This document shows, piece after piece, positions 1 to 7,171 of a stretch of DNA of 64,000 bases; position 1 is the stretch's first letter; the number at the start of each line of letters is the position of its first letter. This DNA is from Rhodospirillales bacterium. GTDB taxonomy: Bacteria > Pseudomonadota > Alphaproteobacteria > Rhodospirillales > Shumkoniaceae. The notes beneath the pieces are model-generated. The model ran no database searches. It was not told where the DNA came from and saw only the letters and a list, made by a program, of their open reading frames with translations. The position numbers and the translations under genes were made by a program. Location: NCBI GenBank assembly GCA_014859895.1, contig JACZKS010000082.1:1-64000 (forward strand), given 5' to 3'.

Positions 1-58
1 TCCCCGGGCCGCCGGTGGACGGCCCGGGAGAGGGCCCTCCGCCGGCGGCGGAGGTTGC
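1..58 (-). terminator. Double GC hairpin downstream of the Flp pilin gene
   Basis: Two perfect inverted repeats lie back to back: an 8-bp stem ccgggccg/cggcccgg around positions 4-27 and an 8-bp stem cctccgcc/ggcggagg with a 3-nt loop around 37-55. Both lie just beyond the stop of the minus-strand pilin gene, so they probably end or stabilise its mRNA. No T-tract is visible before the window edge, so classical intrinsic termination is not proven. Confidence 0.5.
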
Positions 59-83
59 AGGACACTGCTTTACAGATGTCAGA

Positions 84-254
84 TCAGACGGCGCCCAGGG
101 CGGTGGAGACACGCTCGAACATACCCTTGAGTGAGCCGCCCATGGAGGTAAGGGCGGCAATGGCGGCGACCGAGACGAGGGCGGCGATCAGGCCGTATTC
201 GATGGCGGTGGCGCCCGATTCGTCGCGCAGCACATTGCGAAGGGTGGTGAACAT
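84..254 (-). CDS. flp: Flp/Fap type IVb pilin
   Basis: This 56-residue protein is the major pilin subunit of a tad-type adhesive pilus. It starts MFTTLRNVLRDESGATAIEY, the canonical Flp prepilin layout: a short basic leader, a Gly at 14 where the TadV prepilin peptidase cuts, and Glu and Tyr at mature positions +5 and +6. A hydrophobic helix follows (GLIAALVSVAAIAAL). The length is typical of Flp pilins. The ATG is preceded by GAAAGGA at good spacing. The gene is divergent from the TadG-like gene at 530 and separated from it by an AT-rich regulatory gap with a CRP-like palindrome. The assembly genes (tadZABC, cpaB, rcpA) are not in the window and may lie to the left. Confidence 0.93.
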   Translation of the reverse strand: MFTTLRNVLRDESGATAIEYGLIAALVSVAAIAALTSMGGSLKGMFERVSTALGAV

Positions 255-529
255 TGGGGATGTCCTTTCAACAGGGGGAAACGAAACTGTTTATCGAGCA
301 TGATTATTTTCGATTGCTTGGCCAAATGCTGTGATCGTCATCACTATAGAAAATTTTTTTTACTTTCTATTTAAATAAAAAGACAGATGAAAAATACCTA
401 AAATTACAGACATATTTTTTGTACCTGATATTTGACTTGTGATGATCGACACATCCTCGCCTGATGTCATCGCCTATATAACAAGGCATGATCTTTCACC
501 TTCACCGAAGGGCTGCGGAGGTAAACGGC
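255..529. promoter_or_regulatory. AT-rich divergent promoter region of the tad genes
   Basis: This 275-bp gap between the pilin gene (minus) and the TadG-like gene (plus) has a strongly AT-rich core at about 349-432, with T-runs and A-runs, in contrast to the GC-rich flanks. It contains a CRP-like palindrome at 330-345 and a second TGTGA half-site at 438-442. A TATATAA element at about 474-480 could be part of a promoter for the plus-strand gene. I see no small ORF with a ribosome binding site here. Confidence 0.6.
330..345. promoter_or_regulatory. CRP/FNR-family operator candidate
   Basis: TGTGATCGTCATCACT matches the CRP consensus TGTGA-N6-TCACA at 9 of 10 conserved positions. It lies 76 bp upstream of the pilin start and about 185 bp upstream of the TadG-like start. 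A very similar site is found at 3325-3340. The regulator is inferred from the motif only. Confidence 0.5.
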
Positions 530-1993
530 ATGCGGGTCCTGGCCAAGGCGGCAGTTTTCGGTTTGGCGCGGTGCGGCCGGCAGCTGGCCGTGGACAGGTG
601 CGGCGCCATAGCCGCCTTCATCGCGCTCGCCATCGTGCCGCTGATCGGCTTCATCGGCGTCGGGACCGATACCGCGCGGGCCTTCATGGTGAAGTCTCGG
701 CTGTCAACCGCCCTTGATGCGGCGGGGCTGGCCGGCGGCAAGGCTTTCTTCTCGGCCAGCCGCGACGCCGACATGACGATGTTTTTCAACGCCAACTTCC
801 CGGCCGGTTACTTGGGAGCGACGATCAGCGGCCCCGCCTTTGTCGTCGACACCGCAAACGAAAAGATCCAGCTGACCGCCTCGGCCACGGTGCCTACCAC
901 TTTCATGCGCTTGTTCGGCCAAGAGAACGTGACGGTGGCGGCGAGCGCCGAAATTTCGCGCCAAGAGATCATGCTTGATGTCGTTCTTTCCATAGACATG
1001 TCGGGATCGATGACGACGTCGAGCGGCGGCACTACCCGTATTGCCGCCGCCCGCACTGCCGCCTCCACTCTGGTCGAGATCCTGTTCGGCGACAACGCCA
1101 CCAACCCGTTGCTCAAGATCGGGCTGGTGCCGTGGAACAGCAAAGTCAACGTCATGATTGAGGGCCAGACCTATCATCCGGCCTCCACCCTCCCCCAATC
1201 GGTCGCGCCGTTCATTCATCCGGTGACCGGAGCGGGCCAGAGCACGGTCTATTACGCCGACAACACGCCTGTGCCCTTGCTATCGTCGCCGCCCACCGAC
1301 TGGAAGGGCTGCGTCTACTCGCGCTTCATCGACGACGAGGATACGGCGACCGACGCCGACATCTTCGACGGCCCAGTCACGACGACGGGCGCCGACTGGC
1401 CGGCCTGGGAACCGATCGGCCCTGAGGGCGAGCCGGTTTCCGGCTCGGCACGCTGCACGCTGGCGATCGGCTATAACGAATGCGGCGCCTGCCTGGAATA
1501 CGGGATCACGCCGCTGCAAAACGACAAACAGCCGATTCTCGACGCCATCGGCGACCTGCTGTCGCCGGCTGGCAACACCAACATCCCGCAGGGCCTGGGC
1601 TGGGCGTGGCGGGTGCTGACACCGGGCAGCCCATTCACCGAGGCCGTACTCAATCCGCCCTATCGCCGCCAACAGGCCATAGTCCTTCTGACGGACGGCG
1701 AGAACTACGGCGGTTCGGGCGATGGCTACAAGGGGGTGTTCGGCATCGGCAGTACGGCCCGGCCCGATATGGACGCCCGCCTGCGGCTGCTGGCCGCCAA
1801 CATCAAGGCCAGCGGCGTCATCCTCTACGTCATCCAGTTCGCCAACAGCGGCTCCACCCTGCAGGTCCTGCTCAAGGAAGTGGCGAGTGGCCCCGACGCG
1901 CCCTACTACCACAACGCGCCGGACGCCGCCGCCCTTCAGGCGGCCTTCCACGAGATCGCCAATAACCTGTCGGAACTGCGACTTTCCAAGTAG
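530..1993 (+). CDS. TadG-like pilus-associated protein with a von Willebrand A domain
   Basis: A 487-residue membrane-anchored protein. The N-terminus resembles TadE/TadG: a basic stretch with DRCGAIAAFIALAIVPLIG, giving one transmembrane helix. The body contains a vWA domain with the MIDAS motif DMSGS (residues 156-160) after strand LDVVLSI, and the later LLTDGEN segment fits the second half of that fold. vWA-bearing TadG proteins are thought to be minor, surface-exposed components of Flp pili involved in attachment. The ATG at 530 is chosen over the upstream ATG at 488 because GGAGG sits 8 nt before it. The gene converges on the TadE-like gene ending at 2006, with only 12 bp between stops. 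Confidence 0.85.
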   Translation: MRVLAKAAVFGLARCGRQLAVDRCGAIAAFIALAIVPLIGFIGVGTDTARAFMVKSRLSTALDAAGLAGGKAFFSASRDADMTMFFNANFPAGYLGATISGPAFVVDTANEKIQLTASATVPTTFMRLFGQENVTVAASAEISRQEIMLDVVLSIDMSGSMTTSSGGTTRIAAARTAASTLVEILFGDNATNPLLKIGLVPWNSKVNVMIEGQTYHPASTLPQSVAPFIHPVTGAGQSTVYYADNTPVPLLSSPPTDWKGCVYSRFIDDEDTATDADIFDGPVTTTGADWPAWEPIGPEGEPVSGSARCTLAIGYNECGACLEYGITPLQNDKQPILDAIGDLLSPAGNTNIPQGLGWAWRVLTPGSPFTEAVLNPPYRRQQAIVLLTDGENYGGSGDGYKGVFGIGSTARPDMDARLRLLAANIKASGVILYVIQFANSGSTLQVLLKEVASGPDAPYYHNAPDAAALQAAFHEIANNLSELRLSK

Positions 1994-2005
1994 ACCGAGC
2001 GGCCC

Positions 2006-2566
2006 TCAGTAGAGGACGGTCAGCGGCGCGAAGCGCGGCCGCATGAGGGAATACGTATAAAGGGTCCTTGCCTCCAGCACGCCGACCATATCGCCGGTAA
2101 ACAGCGGCACGAAATCGAAGAACGTCTCGCTGACGATGACGTTCTCGCCGTCGCGCACGACGAAGCCGGCCGGCAGCACGGCATTGGCCCCCTGGACCCC
2201 GAACGTGCTGGACCCGCTGCCGGCACCATAGGCACGCTGCCAGACGACGCGGGCCGGCGTGCCGCTGGTCTTGTAGATGGAGGAAACAATAACGCGGCCA
2301 TCGTCGGCCAGATCGAAGGGATCGAACGTGAAGCCGGCGGCGATGAAGACGGTCGGCAGTTCGGCAGCGTAGAGCTTCTCGGAACGCGATACCAGGTCGG
2401 CCACGGTCGCCGATGTGCGCTCCAGTTTCTGATTGAGCAGCACGAAGCGGGTGATCTCGACGCCGCCCAGCAGCAGGACGGCCAGCACCGGCACCGCCAT
2501 GGCCGCCTCGACGGCCAGAGTGCCGCGGCGATCCCGGCCCAGGGCCCTGAGGAAGCGACGGATCAT
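2006..2566 (-). CDS. TadE-like pseudopilin
   Basis: A 186-residue protein. Its N-terminus, MIRRFLRALGRDRRGTLAVE, followed by a hydrophobic helix (AMAVPVLAVLLLGGVE), is the TadE-family pseudopilin signature: a prepilin-like Gly with Glu shortly after it. The rest is a periplasmic domain of unknown fold, with a second hydrophobic patch absent. TadE/TadF-type minor pseudopilins are needed for Flp pilus assembly in Aggregatibacter and Caulobacter-type systems. The start at 2566 is where the conserved motif begins; upstream in-frame codons are compositionally unlike protein. It follows the other TadE-like gene by 19 bp in the same operon. Confidence 0.85.
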   Translation of the reverse strand: MIRRFLRALGRDRRGTLAVEAAMAVPVLAVLLLGGVEITRFVLLNQKLERTSATVADLVSRSEKLYAAELPTVFIAAGFTFDPFDLADDGRVIVSSIYKTSGTPARVVWQRAYGAGSGSSTFGVQGANAVLPAGFVVRDGENVIVSETFFDFVPLFTGDMVGVLEARTLYTYSLMRPRFAPLTVLY

Positions 2567-2585
2567 GATCGCCCCTCTCCGTTTC

Positions 2586-3221
2586 TCACCACGGCTCGTT
2601 GCGCACGGCAACCGAGGCGCGGATCGGGAAGGTGGGATCGGACCCGATGAAGGTGGCGGCAAAGGGCGTCATCAGCGGCCAGTCGTAGCGGATGCGATAG
2701 ACCACCACGTCGCCGGCATCGCCGGGACCAGGCACGCCGATGTCGGAATCCCAAACACCATTGGCGTTCTTGTCGGTGAAGGTCTCGCCGGCGTCGTAGG
2801 TGCCGTTGCCGTTGCCGTCGACGAATTCCTCGCCGCCGACGTCGCCGAAACCGGGATAGACCAGGACGTCGAAATCGACCTTGGCCATGTCGACCAGGCC
2901 CAATGTGTGCTCGCCGACGATCTGGACGATGCGCTCCATCCGGGTGAGGCCGGATTCCACATAGCCGGTGATCCCATAGCGCGAGGCGTCGCGCAGGCCG
3001 CTTTCCATGAGGACGCCGACGAACATGATCATGCCGAATTCCATGATGGCCACGACCAGCATGGCGATCATCGGAAAGGTGAATGCGAACTCCACCGCCG
3101 TGGCGCCGTCCCGCGCACCGCACAGGCGGGCAAGGACGCCGGCCGGGCGGAGCCGTGGGCTGGTTGGGAAGCGGGTGATCATCGGGTGGCCACTGGGGTT
3201 CATTCCTGATCGGAAAGTCAT
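2586..3221 (-). CDS. TadE-like pseudopilin with calcium-loop-like insert
   Basis: Up to 211 residues. ARDGATAVEFAFTFPMIAML is a TadE-type N-terminus followed by one transmembrane helix. Residues 135-160 carry two acidic Asn/Gly loops (D-G-N-G-N-G-T-Y-D-x-x-E and D-K-N-A-N-G-V-W-D) that resemble EF-hand or dockerin-type calcium loops, which is unusual for TadE proteins. It is the first gene of a two-gene minus operon, reading into the second TadE-like gene after 19 bp. The start is uncertain: in-frame ATGs at 3221, 3203 and 3182 all lack a strong Shine-Dalgarno, and 3182 gives a leader of more typical length. The insert points to Ca2+ binding by the extracytoplasmic domain, as an inference. 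Confidence 0.82.
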   Translation of the reverse strand: MTFRSGMNPSGHPMITRFPTSPRLRPAGVLARLCGARDGATAVEFAFTFPMIAMLVVAIMEFGMIMFVGVLMESGLRDASRYGITGYVESGLTRMERIVQIVGEHTLGLVDMAKVDFDVLVYPGFGDVGGEEFVDGNGNGTYDAGETFTDKNANGVWDSDIGVPGPGDAGDVVVYRIRYDWPLMTPFAATFIGSDPTFPIRASVAVRNEPW

Positions 3222-3324
3222 CCGGGAAAGGCGGAACCCAGGTTCGTTTTGTTTCGCCTTTTCCCGGATGTGATCGGTGACTTGACTGACCGGGTGCAGT
3301 ATGGCCGAAATTTGGCCGCCGGCT

Positions 3325-3340
3325 TGTGATCCAGGTCACT
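3325..3340. promoter_or_regulatory. CRP/FNR-family operator candidate
   Basis: TGTGATCCAGGTCACT fits TGTGA-N6-TCACA at 9 of 10 positions and shares TGTGATC plus TCACT with the site at 330-345. It lies between the TadE-like operon (start 3221, minus) and the FAH-family gene (start 3453, plus). A further TGTGATC half-site is at 3269-3275. Either gene could be the target; the link to the pilus genes is favoured because both copies flank them. Confidence 0.45.
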
Positions 3341-3452
3341 GATCGGCGTTTTATTTGCCCCCGCCCGTTTGAAAGAATTTCTGTGCATTTTTCCGAAATT
3401 GGGTCATTCTGCCGCCGATATTGCGGCCGTCGACCAACCAAGGGAGTGAAGA

Positions 3453-4301
3453 ATGAAACTGTTGCGTTACGGGCCGAAGGGCGCCGAGAAACCCGGTTTG
3501 CTGGACAACGACGGGCGCATCCGCGACCTTTCCAACCAGGTCACGGACATCGACGGCTCGGTGCTGGCCCCCGAGCGCCTGGCGGCGCTGGGCAAGCTCG
3601 ACGCCAAGACCCTGCCGCTGGTCGAAGGCTCGCCTCGCCTCGGTGCGCCGGTCGCGGGCATCGGCAAGATCATCGCTATCGGGCTCAACTATTCCGACCA
3701 CGCCAAGGAATCGGGAATGGAGTTGCCGAAGGAGCCGGTGATGTTCACCAAGGCGGTGACGGCGATCAACGGCCCCAACGACCCGGTGATCATGCCCAAG
3801 GGCGCGACCAAGACCGACTGGGAGGTCGAACTGGCCCTGGTGATCGGTCGCAAGGCCCAGTATGTCGAGGAAGATCATGCGCTGGATTGCGTCGCCGGTT
3901 ATGCGGTGATGAACGACGTCTCGGAGCGCGCCTTCCAGCTGGAGCGCGGCGGCCAGTGGGTGAAGGGCAAGAGCTTCGACACCTCTGCGCCCTTAGGCCC
4001 GTGGCTGGTGACCAAGGACGAGATCGGCAATCCGCAGAAGCTCAACCTCTGGCTCGAGGTCAACGGCGTGCGTCGCCAGTCCGGCAATACCGGGACGATG
4101 ATCTTCGGGGTGGCCCACATCGTCAGTTACGTCAGCCACTTCATGACCCTGCTGCCCGGCGACGTCATCACCACCGGCACGCCGCCCGGCGTCGGCCTCG
4201 GCTTCAAGCCGCCGGTCTTCCTCGCCGCCGGCGACGTCATGCGCCTGGGCGTCGAGGGGTTGGGCGAACAGCGCCAGGAGGTCAAGGCCTGGAAGGCCTG
4301 A
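3453..4301 (+). CDS. Fumarylacetoacetate hydrolase (FAH) family protein
   Basis: A 282-residue cytosolic enzyme of the FAH/ureidoglycolate-lyase-like family, which breaks C-C or C-O bonds or decarboxylates keto acids using Mg2+ or Mn2+. An N-terminal small domain is followed by the catalytic core from about residue 70 (KIIAIGLNYSDHAKE). The metal ligands are visible as E124 and E126 in DWEVELALVIG and D155 in NDVSERAFQ. The signature GDVITTGTPPGVG lies near the C-terminus. The exact substrate cannot be read from the sequence; fumarylpyruvate, acylpyruvate or 2-keto-3-deoxy-sugar acids are the family options. GGGAGTGAAG precedes the ATG. It is monocistronic and ends before a strong terminator. 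Confidence 0.88.
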   Translation: MKLLRYGPKGAEKPGLLDNDGRIRDLSNQVTDIDGSVLAPERLAALGKLDAKTLPLVEGSPRLGAPVAGIGKIIAIGLNYSDHAKESGMELPKEPVMFTKAVTAINGPNDPVIMPKGATKTDWEVELALVIGRKAQYVEEDHALDCVAGYAVMNDVSERAFQLERGGQWVKGKSFDTSAPLGPWLVTKDEIGNPQKLNLWLEVNGVRRQSGNTGTMIFGVAHIVSYVSHFMTLLPGDVITTGTPPGVGLGFKPPVFLAAGDVMRLGVEGLGEQRQEVKAWKA

Positions 4302-4330
4302 GCCGTCCGCGTCGCGCGACGCAAATACGG

Positions 4331-4367
4331 AACGGGCCGGGTCACGATGGGTGGCCCGGCCCGTTTT
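4331..4367. terminator. Intrinsic terminator between convergent genes
   Basis: An 11-bp perfect stem aacgggccggg (4331-4341) / cccggcccgtt (4355-4365) is followed by TTTT. It ends the FAH-family transcript. It also lies just past the stop of the minus-strand reductase gene and has AA at its left edge, so it may act in both directions. Confidence 0.85.
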
Positions 4368-4380
4368 CCGTTTGCTGCGC

Positions 4381-5706
4381 TCAGGACGTGCCGTCCGCCC
4401 GGCCCTTCTCGATAAGGCCGATCATCGCCTCGACGTCGACGAATTTCTTGCGCGGCGCCCCTTCCTGGGCGGCGGCGACCTCGGCCTCGTCGATGAACTT
4501 CCAGTCCTCGAACGTCACCCAGCGCACGCCGCGTGCCTGCAGATGCTCTTCGAAGCCGGCGCGCCCCGGCCTTTCCGGCCGGGTGATATCGACAGCAATG
4601 TGGGCGGCCACCGCGTCGCCATCCGGCTTGTTGCTGGAAATGACCCCGGTCGGCCCGCGCCTGGCCCAGCCGACCACGTAAAGCCCGGACGCCACGCGAC
4701 CGTCGTTGTTGATGACGATGCCGCGCCGAATGTCCAGCGGTACGCCCTGCAACGGTCCCATCCGATAACCGATGGCGGCGATCACCGTACCGCACGGGAT
4801 GTCGTAATAGCGGCCTGTCCCCACGGCCTCGCCGTTCTCGATGACGGTGGATTGCAGGCGCAATCCCTCGACCCGCTCTTTGCCCAGGATTTCGGCCGGC
4901 ATCGAACGGAAGCAGAAATGCAGCCGCTTGCGTTTGCCAGTGGGGTCCATTGCGGCGAAGGAGCGGAAGGTCTCGATATTGCGCATGCGCAGCCGGCGGT
5001 CGCGATCGGACATCTCGCCGGGAATTTCGTCGGGGATCTCCTCGGGATCGACCATCGGCGCGCAGTCGGCCAACTGGCCGATCTCGCGCAGTTCGACGTT
5101 GGTGAACTTGGCCTCGGCCGGACCGCGCCGGCCGAAGATATAGATGTCGCTGGCAGGCGAGCCCTGGATGGCCTCGATCGCATAGTCGGGGATGTCGGTC
5201 TTGGCCATCTCGTCTTTGGTCTTGCACAACACGCGGCCGATATCCAGCGCCACGTTGCCGTTGCCGATAACGGCGACGCACTTGTCATCGAGCAGCGGGT
5301 CGAGGTGCCGGTAGGCCGGATGGCCGTTATACCAGCCGACGAACTCGGCGGCGCCGTAAACGCCCTTTTTGGCGCCACCGATCAGATCGAGGCCACGATC
5401 CATCGGCATGCCGATGGCCAATACGACGGCGTCATAGAAGGCGCGCAACTCAAGGATGCTGATGTCGCGCCCGGCCTCGACGTTGCCATAAAAGTTGACG
5501 GTCGGCTGGGCGGCGATTTCCTCGTAGGTACGGATTACCCGCTTGGTGTGCTGGTGGTCGGGGGCGACGCCGCCCCTGATCAGGCCAAACGGCGTCGGCA
5601 GGGTGTCGATCAGGTCGATCCGGCAGTCGATCCCCTTTTCCAACAAGGCCTGAGCAGCGTAAAAGCCACTCGGCCCCGTTCCCACGATGGCCACGCTGAT
5701 CGTCAT
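4381..5706 (-). CDS. FprA-type ferredoxin/adrenodoxin--NADP+ reductase
   Basis: A 441-residue FAD- and NADP(H)-dependent oxidoreductase of the adrenodoxin reductase/FprA family, which passes electrons between NADPH and ferredoxin. The N-terminal FAD Rossmann motif is VAIVGTGPSGFYAAQ. PFGLIRGGVAPDH is the family-specific block. A second nucleotide-binding motif appears as VIGNGNVALDIGRVL, and GWARRGPTGVISSNKPDG is the conserved C-terminal signature that contacts FAD and NADP. The length matches bacterial FprA (about 450). A GAGGAG sequence precedes the ATG. It is divergent from the small ORF at 5945 and stands alone, so it may serve ferredoxins encoded elsewhere, including the AOR-associated one in this window. 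Confidence 0.9.
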   Translation of the reverse strand: MTISVAIVGTGPSGFYAAQALLEKGIDCRIDLIDTLPTPFGLIRGGVAPDHQHTKRVIRTYEEIAAQPTVNFYGNVEAGRDISILELRAFYDAVVLAIGMPMDRGLDLIGGAKKGVYGAAEFVGWYNGHPAYRHLDPLLDDKCVAVIGNGNVALDIGRVLCKTKDEMAKTDIPDYAIEAIQGSPASDIYIFGRRGPAEAKFTNVELREIGQLADCAPMVDPEEIPDEIPGEMSDRDRRLRMRNIETFRSFAAMDPTGKRKRLHFCFRSMPAEILGKERVEGLRLQSTVIENGEAVGTGRYYDIPCGTVIAAIGYRMGPLQGVPLDIRRGIVINNDGRVASGLYVVGWARRGPTGVISSNKPDGDAVAAHIAVDITRPERPGRAGFEEHLQARGVRWVTFEDWKFIDEAEVAAAQEGAPRKKFVDVEAMIGLIEKGRADGTS

Positions 5707-5944
5707 CGTCTCGGACTCCTCCCCGCTGCCGGGTTCGGCCGGTCCGATGCCCGCCGCCCGCGCATTTCGAGCCTACGCACGTCGGTTCATTCTAATCTAC
5801 AATCGCCGGCTGCGCCCCCCAAAAAGCGCTCGGGGCAGAGCTACGCGACGAACGACACGCGGCTGTGGTGCCGATGGCCGAAATGGTCTAGGTTGACGCC
5901 GACCCCACGAGGGAGGTGTTCGATAAGAAGGGATGAGGTGGACG

Positions 5945-6352
5945 ATGACGGATGGAATGGATCGGGACGAACTGATCAAATTGCTCGAACAACTGGGCGA
6001 TGAAAGCGACCAGACGGTCCTGTCGGCCGCGCGGGCCATCCATACCAAGGTCGCGGCCAGCGGGCAGACCTGGGACGATCTCTTGGCCGGCCCAACGACC
6101 GCGGTGGACGTGCCGGAACTTCCCGACGAACGCGACGACACCGTCGATGATGCCCAGCCGATTGCCGCCGGGCCGCTTCCCGACAACGACGAATCGCTTC
6201 GCCTGATCGCGCGGCTGCTCGATTCCGCCAATACGTCCGAGGAATTGCGGGCCGAGCTTTCCGCCTACAAGGCCGACATCGAGGCCGGCGAATTCGCCGA
6301 CGACGACCGCCGTTACCTGCGCGCGCTCTATCGCCGCCTCAAGAAGGAATAG
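5945..6352 (+). CDS. Conserved-looking acidic hypothetical protein
   Basis: A 135-residue soluble protein with no recognised domain. The N-terminal part (MDRDELIKLLEQLGDESDQT) is probably helical and reads like a short regulatory or structural helix. The middle is acidic and low in complexity (ELPDERDDTVDDAQ), and the C-terminus is helical and basic at the end (RRYLRALYRRLKKE). There is no signal peptide or transmembrane segment. The start at 5945 has GAGGTG 5 nt upstream; the in-frame ATG at 5933 is also possible. Third-codon GC bias is strong and consistent with real coding. It is divergent from the FprA-type reductase gene and convergent with the ybaK-like gene. Function is unknown. Confidence 0.7.
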   Translation: MTDGMDRDELIKLLEQLGDESDQTVLSAARAIHTKVAASGQTWDDLLAGPTTAVDVPELPDERDDTVDDAQPIAAGPLPDNDESLRLIARLLDSANTSEELRAELSAYKADIEAGEFADDDRRYLRALYRRLKKE

Positions 6353-6375
6353 AGCCGGGCCGCCGTCCCCGCTCC

Positions 6376-6846
6376 TTACATGTGGTGGCTGAAGCGCGCC
6401 CGCCGGGCATCTCGCATCAGCGCGGCGAAGGCCTCCGACGAGACGTGGACCAGCGATTGGTGGTCTCCGCCCTCGAAATAGACGTCGTCCTCATCGAACA
6501 GCGCCTCGTCGATCACCACCGGCAGGCCATAAGGCATTCCCAGCGGCGGATCGGCCCCCAGCGCGCAGTCGTCGAACAGGCGCGCCGTTTCGGCCTCCGT
6601 CGCCAAGGTCAGGCGGCGGTTGAGGAACTGTCCCAGGGTGTCGAGTTCGACACGGTGGGTGCTGGGGACGACCCCCGCAACGTAACGTTCGCCGTCGTGC
6701 AGGATCACCGTCTTGGTCACCTGATTACCGCAGACGTGCGATGCCTGCGCCGTGCGGCTGGCCGACTCGGTTCGTTCGTGGGCGATGATCTCGTATTCCA
6801 CGCCGGTTTCAGAGAGGGCTTTGTCGATCTTCCGGGCAATCGCCAT
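6376..6846 (-). CDS. YbaK/EbsC-family aminoacyl-tRNA deacylase
   Basis: A 156-residue single-domain protein of the YbaK/ProX/INS superfamily, which hydrolyses mischarged aminoacyl-tRNAs in trans. Recognisable elements are the N-terminal helix and strand (YEIIAHERTESASRTAQASH), the VTKTVILHDGERYVAGVVP block containing the usual catalytic Lys, the LGMPYGLPVVIDEALF strand, and a closing segment EGGDHQSLVHVSSEAF. The length is normal for the family (about 155-160). AAGGAGGT lies close before the ATG. The amino acid specificity (Cys-tRNA-Pro, Ala-tRNA-Pro or other) cannot be set from sequence reading. It converges with the hypothetical gene at 5945. Confidence 0.9.
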   Translation of the reverse strand: MAIARKIDKALSETGVEYEIIAHERTESASRTAQASHVCGNQVTKTVILHDGERYVAGVVPSTHRVELDTLGQFLNRRLTLATEAETARLFDDCALGADPPLGMPYGLPVVIDEALFDEDDVYFEGGDHQSLVHVSSEAFAALMRDARRARFSHHM

Positions 6847-7171
6847 GACTTACCTCCTTCTCGCGTTGGAGGCGGCGGAGCCGCGACCTTGACTGCTGTC
6901 CGTTTTCCCGAACGTGGCCCATCATGCAAAGGGCCCGGCTTCGACGGCCACATTCATCCGGCGGGACGCCCGGCCTATACCGGAATCGGGCACCCGCGCC
7001 CCGCCCTTCTCTGCTCTTCCGGCTCCGACGCAAAAGCCGGGTCCGTTCTGCTTATCAGTCTAGCAGTTTTCAGGCCTCTCAGAAAGGGCGGGGCATCGGG
7101 CTAATCCGCCAACGACCGTTCGTGACAAGCTGTCCACGATGCGCTAAACGACCTCCTCAACAGGTCTCAAG
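6847..7171. other. Non-coding gap between ybaK-like and MFS genes
   Basis: This 325-bp region separates two divergent genes. It contains a 6-bp stem-loop (CCGGCT 7019-7024 / AGCCGG 7035-7040) and a weak terminator-like hairpin CTGCT/AGCAG followed by TTTT (7048-7070). No ORF with a plausible ribosome binding site and no recognisable RNA gene is seen. It presumably carries the divergent promoters. Confidence 0.4.

Noticed and set aside
439-717. Small plus-strand frame overlapping the TadG-like start
   Set aside because: It is out of frame with the real gene, has no ribosome binding site and its composition is that of a shadow of GC-rich coding DNA.
2563-3441. Long minus-strand frame over the TadE-like gene
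   Set aside because: Arg/His-rich low-complexity translation with no domain; it is a frame-shifted shadow of the TadE-like gene.
4351-6003. 550-residue plus-strand frame antisense to the FprA-type reductase
   Set aside because: Long only because of high GC; the reverse strand encodes a complete reductase with all motifs.
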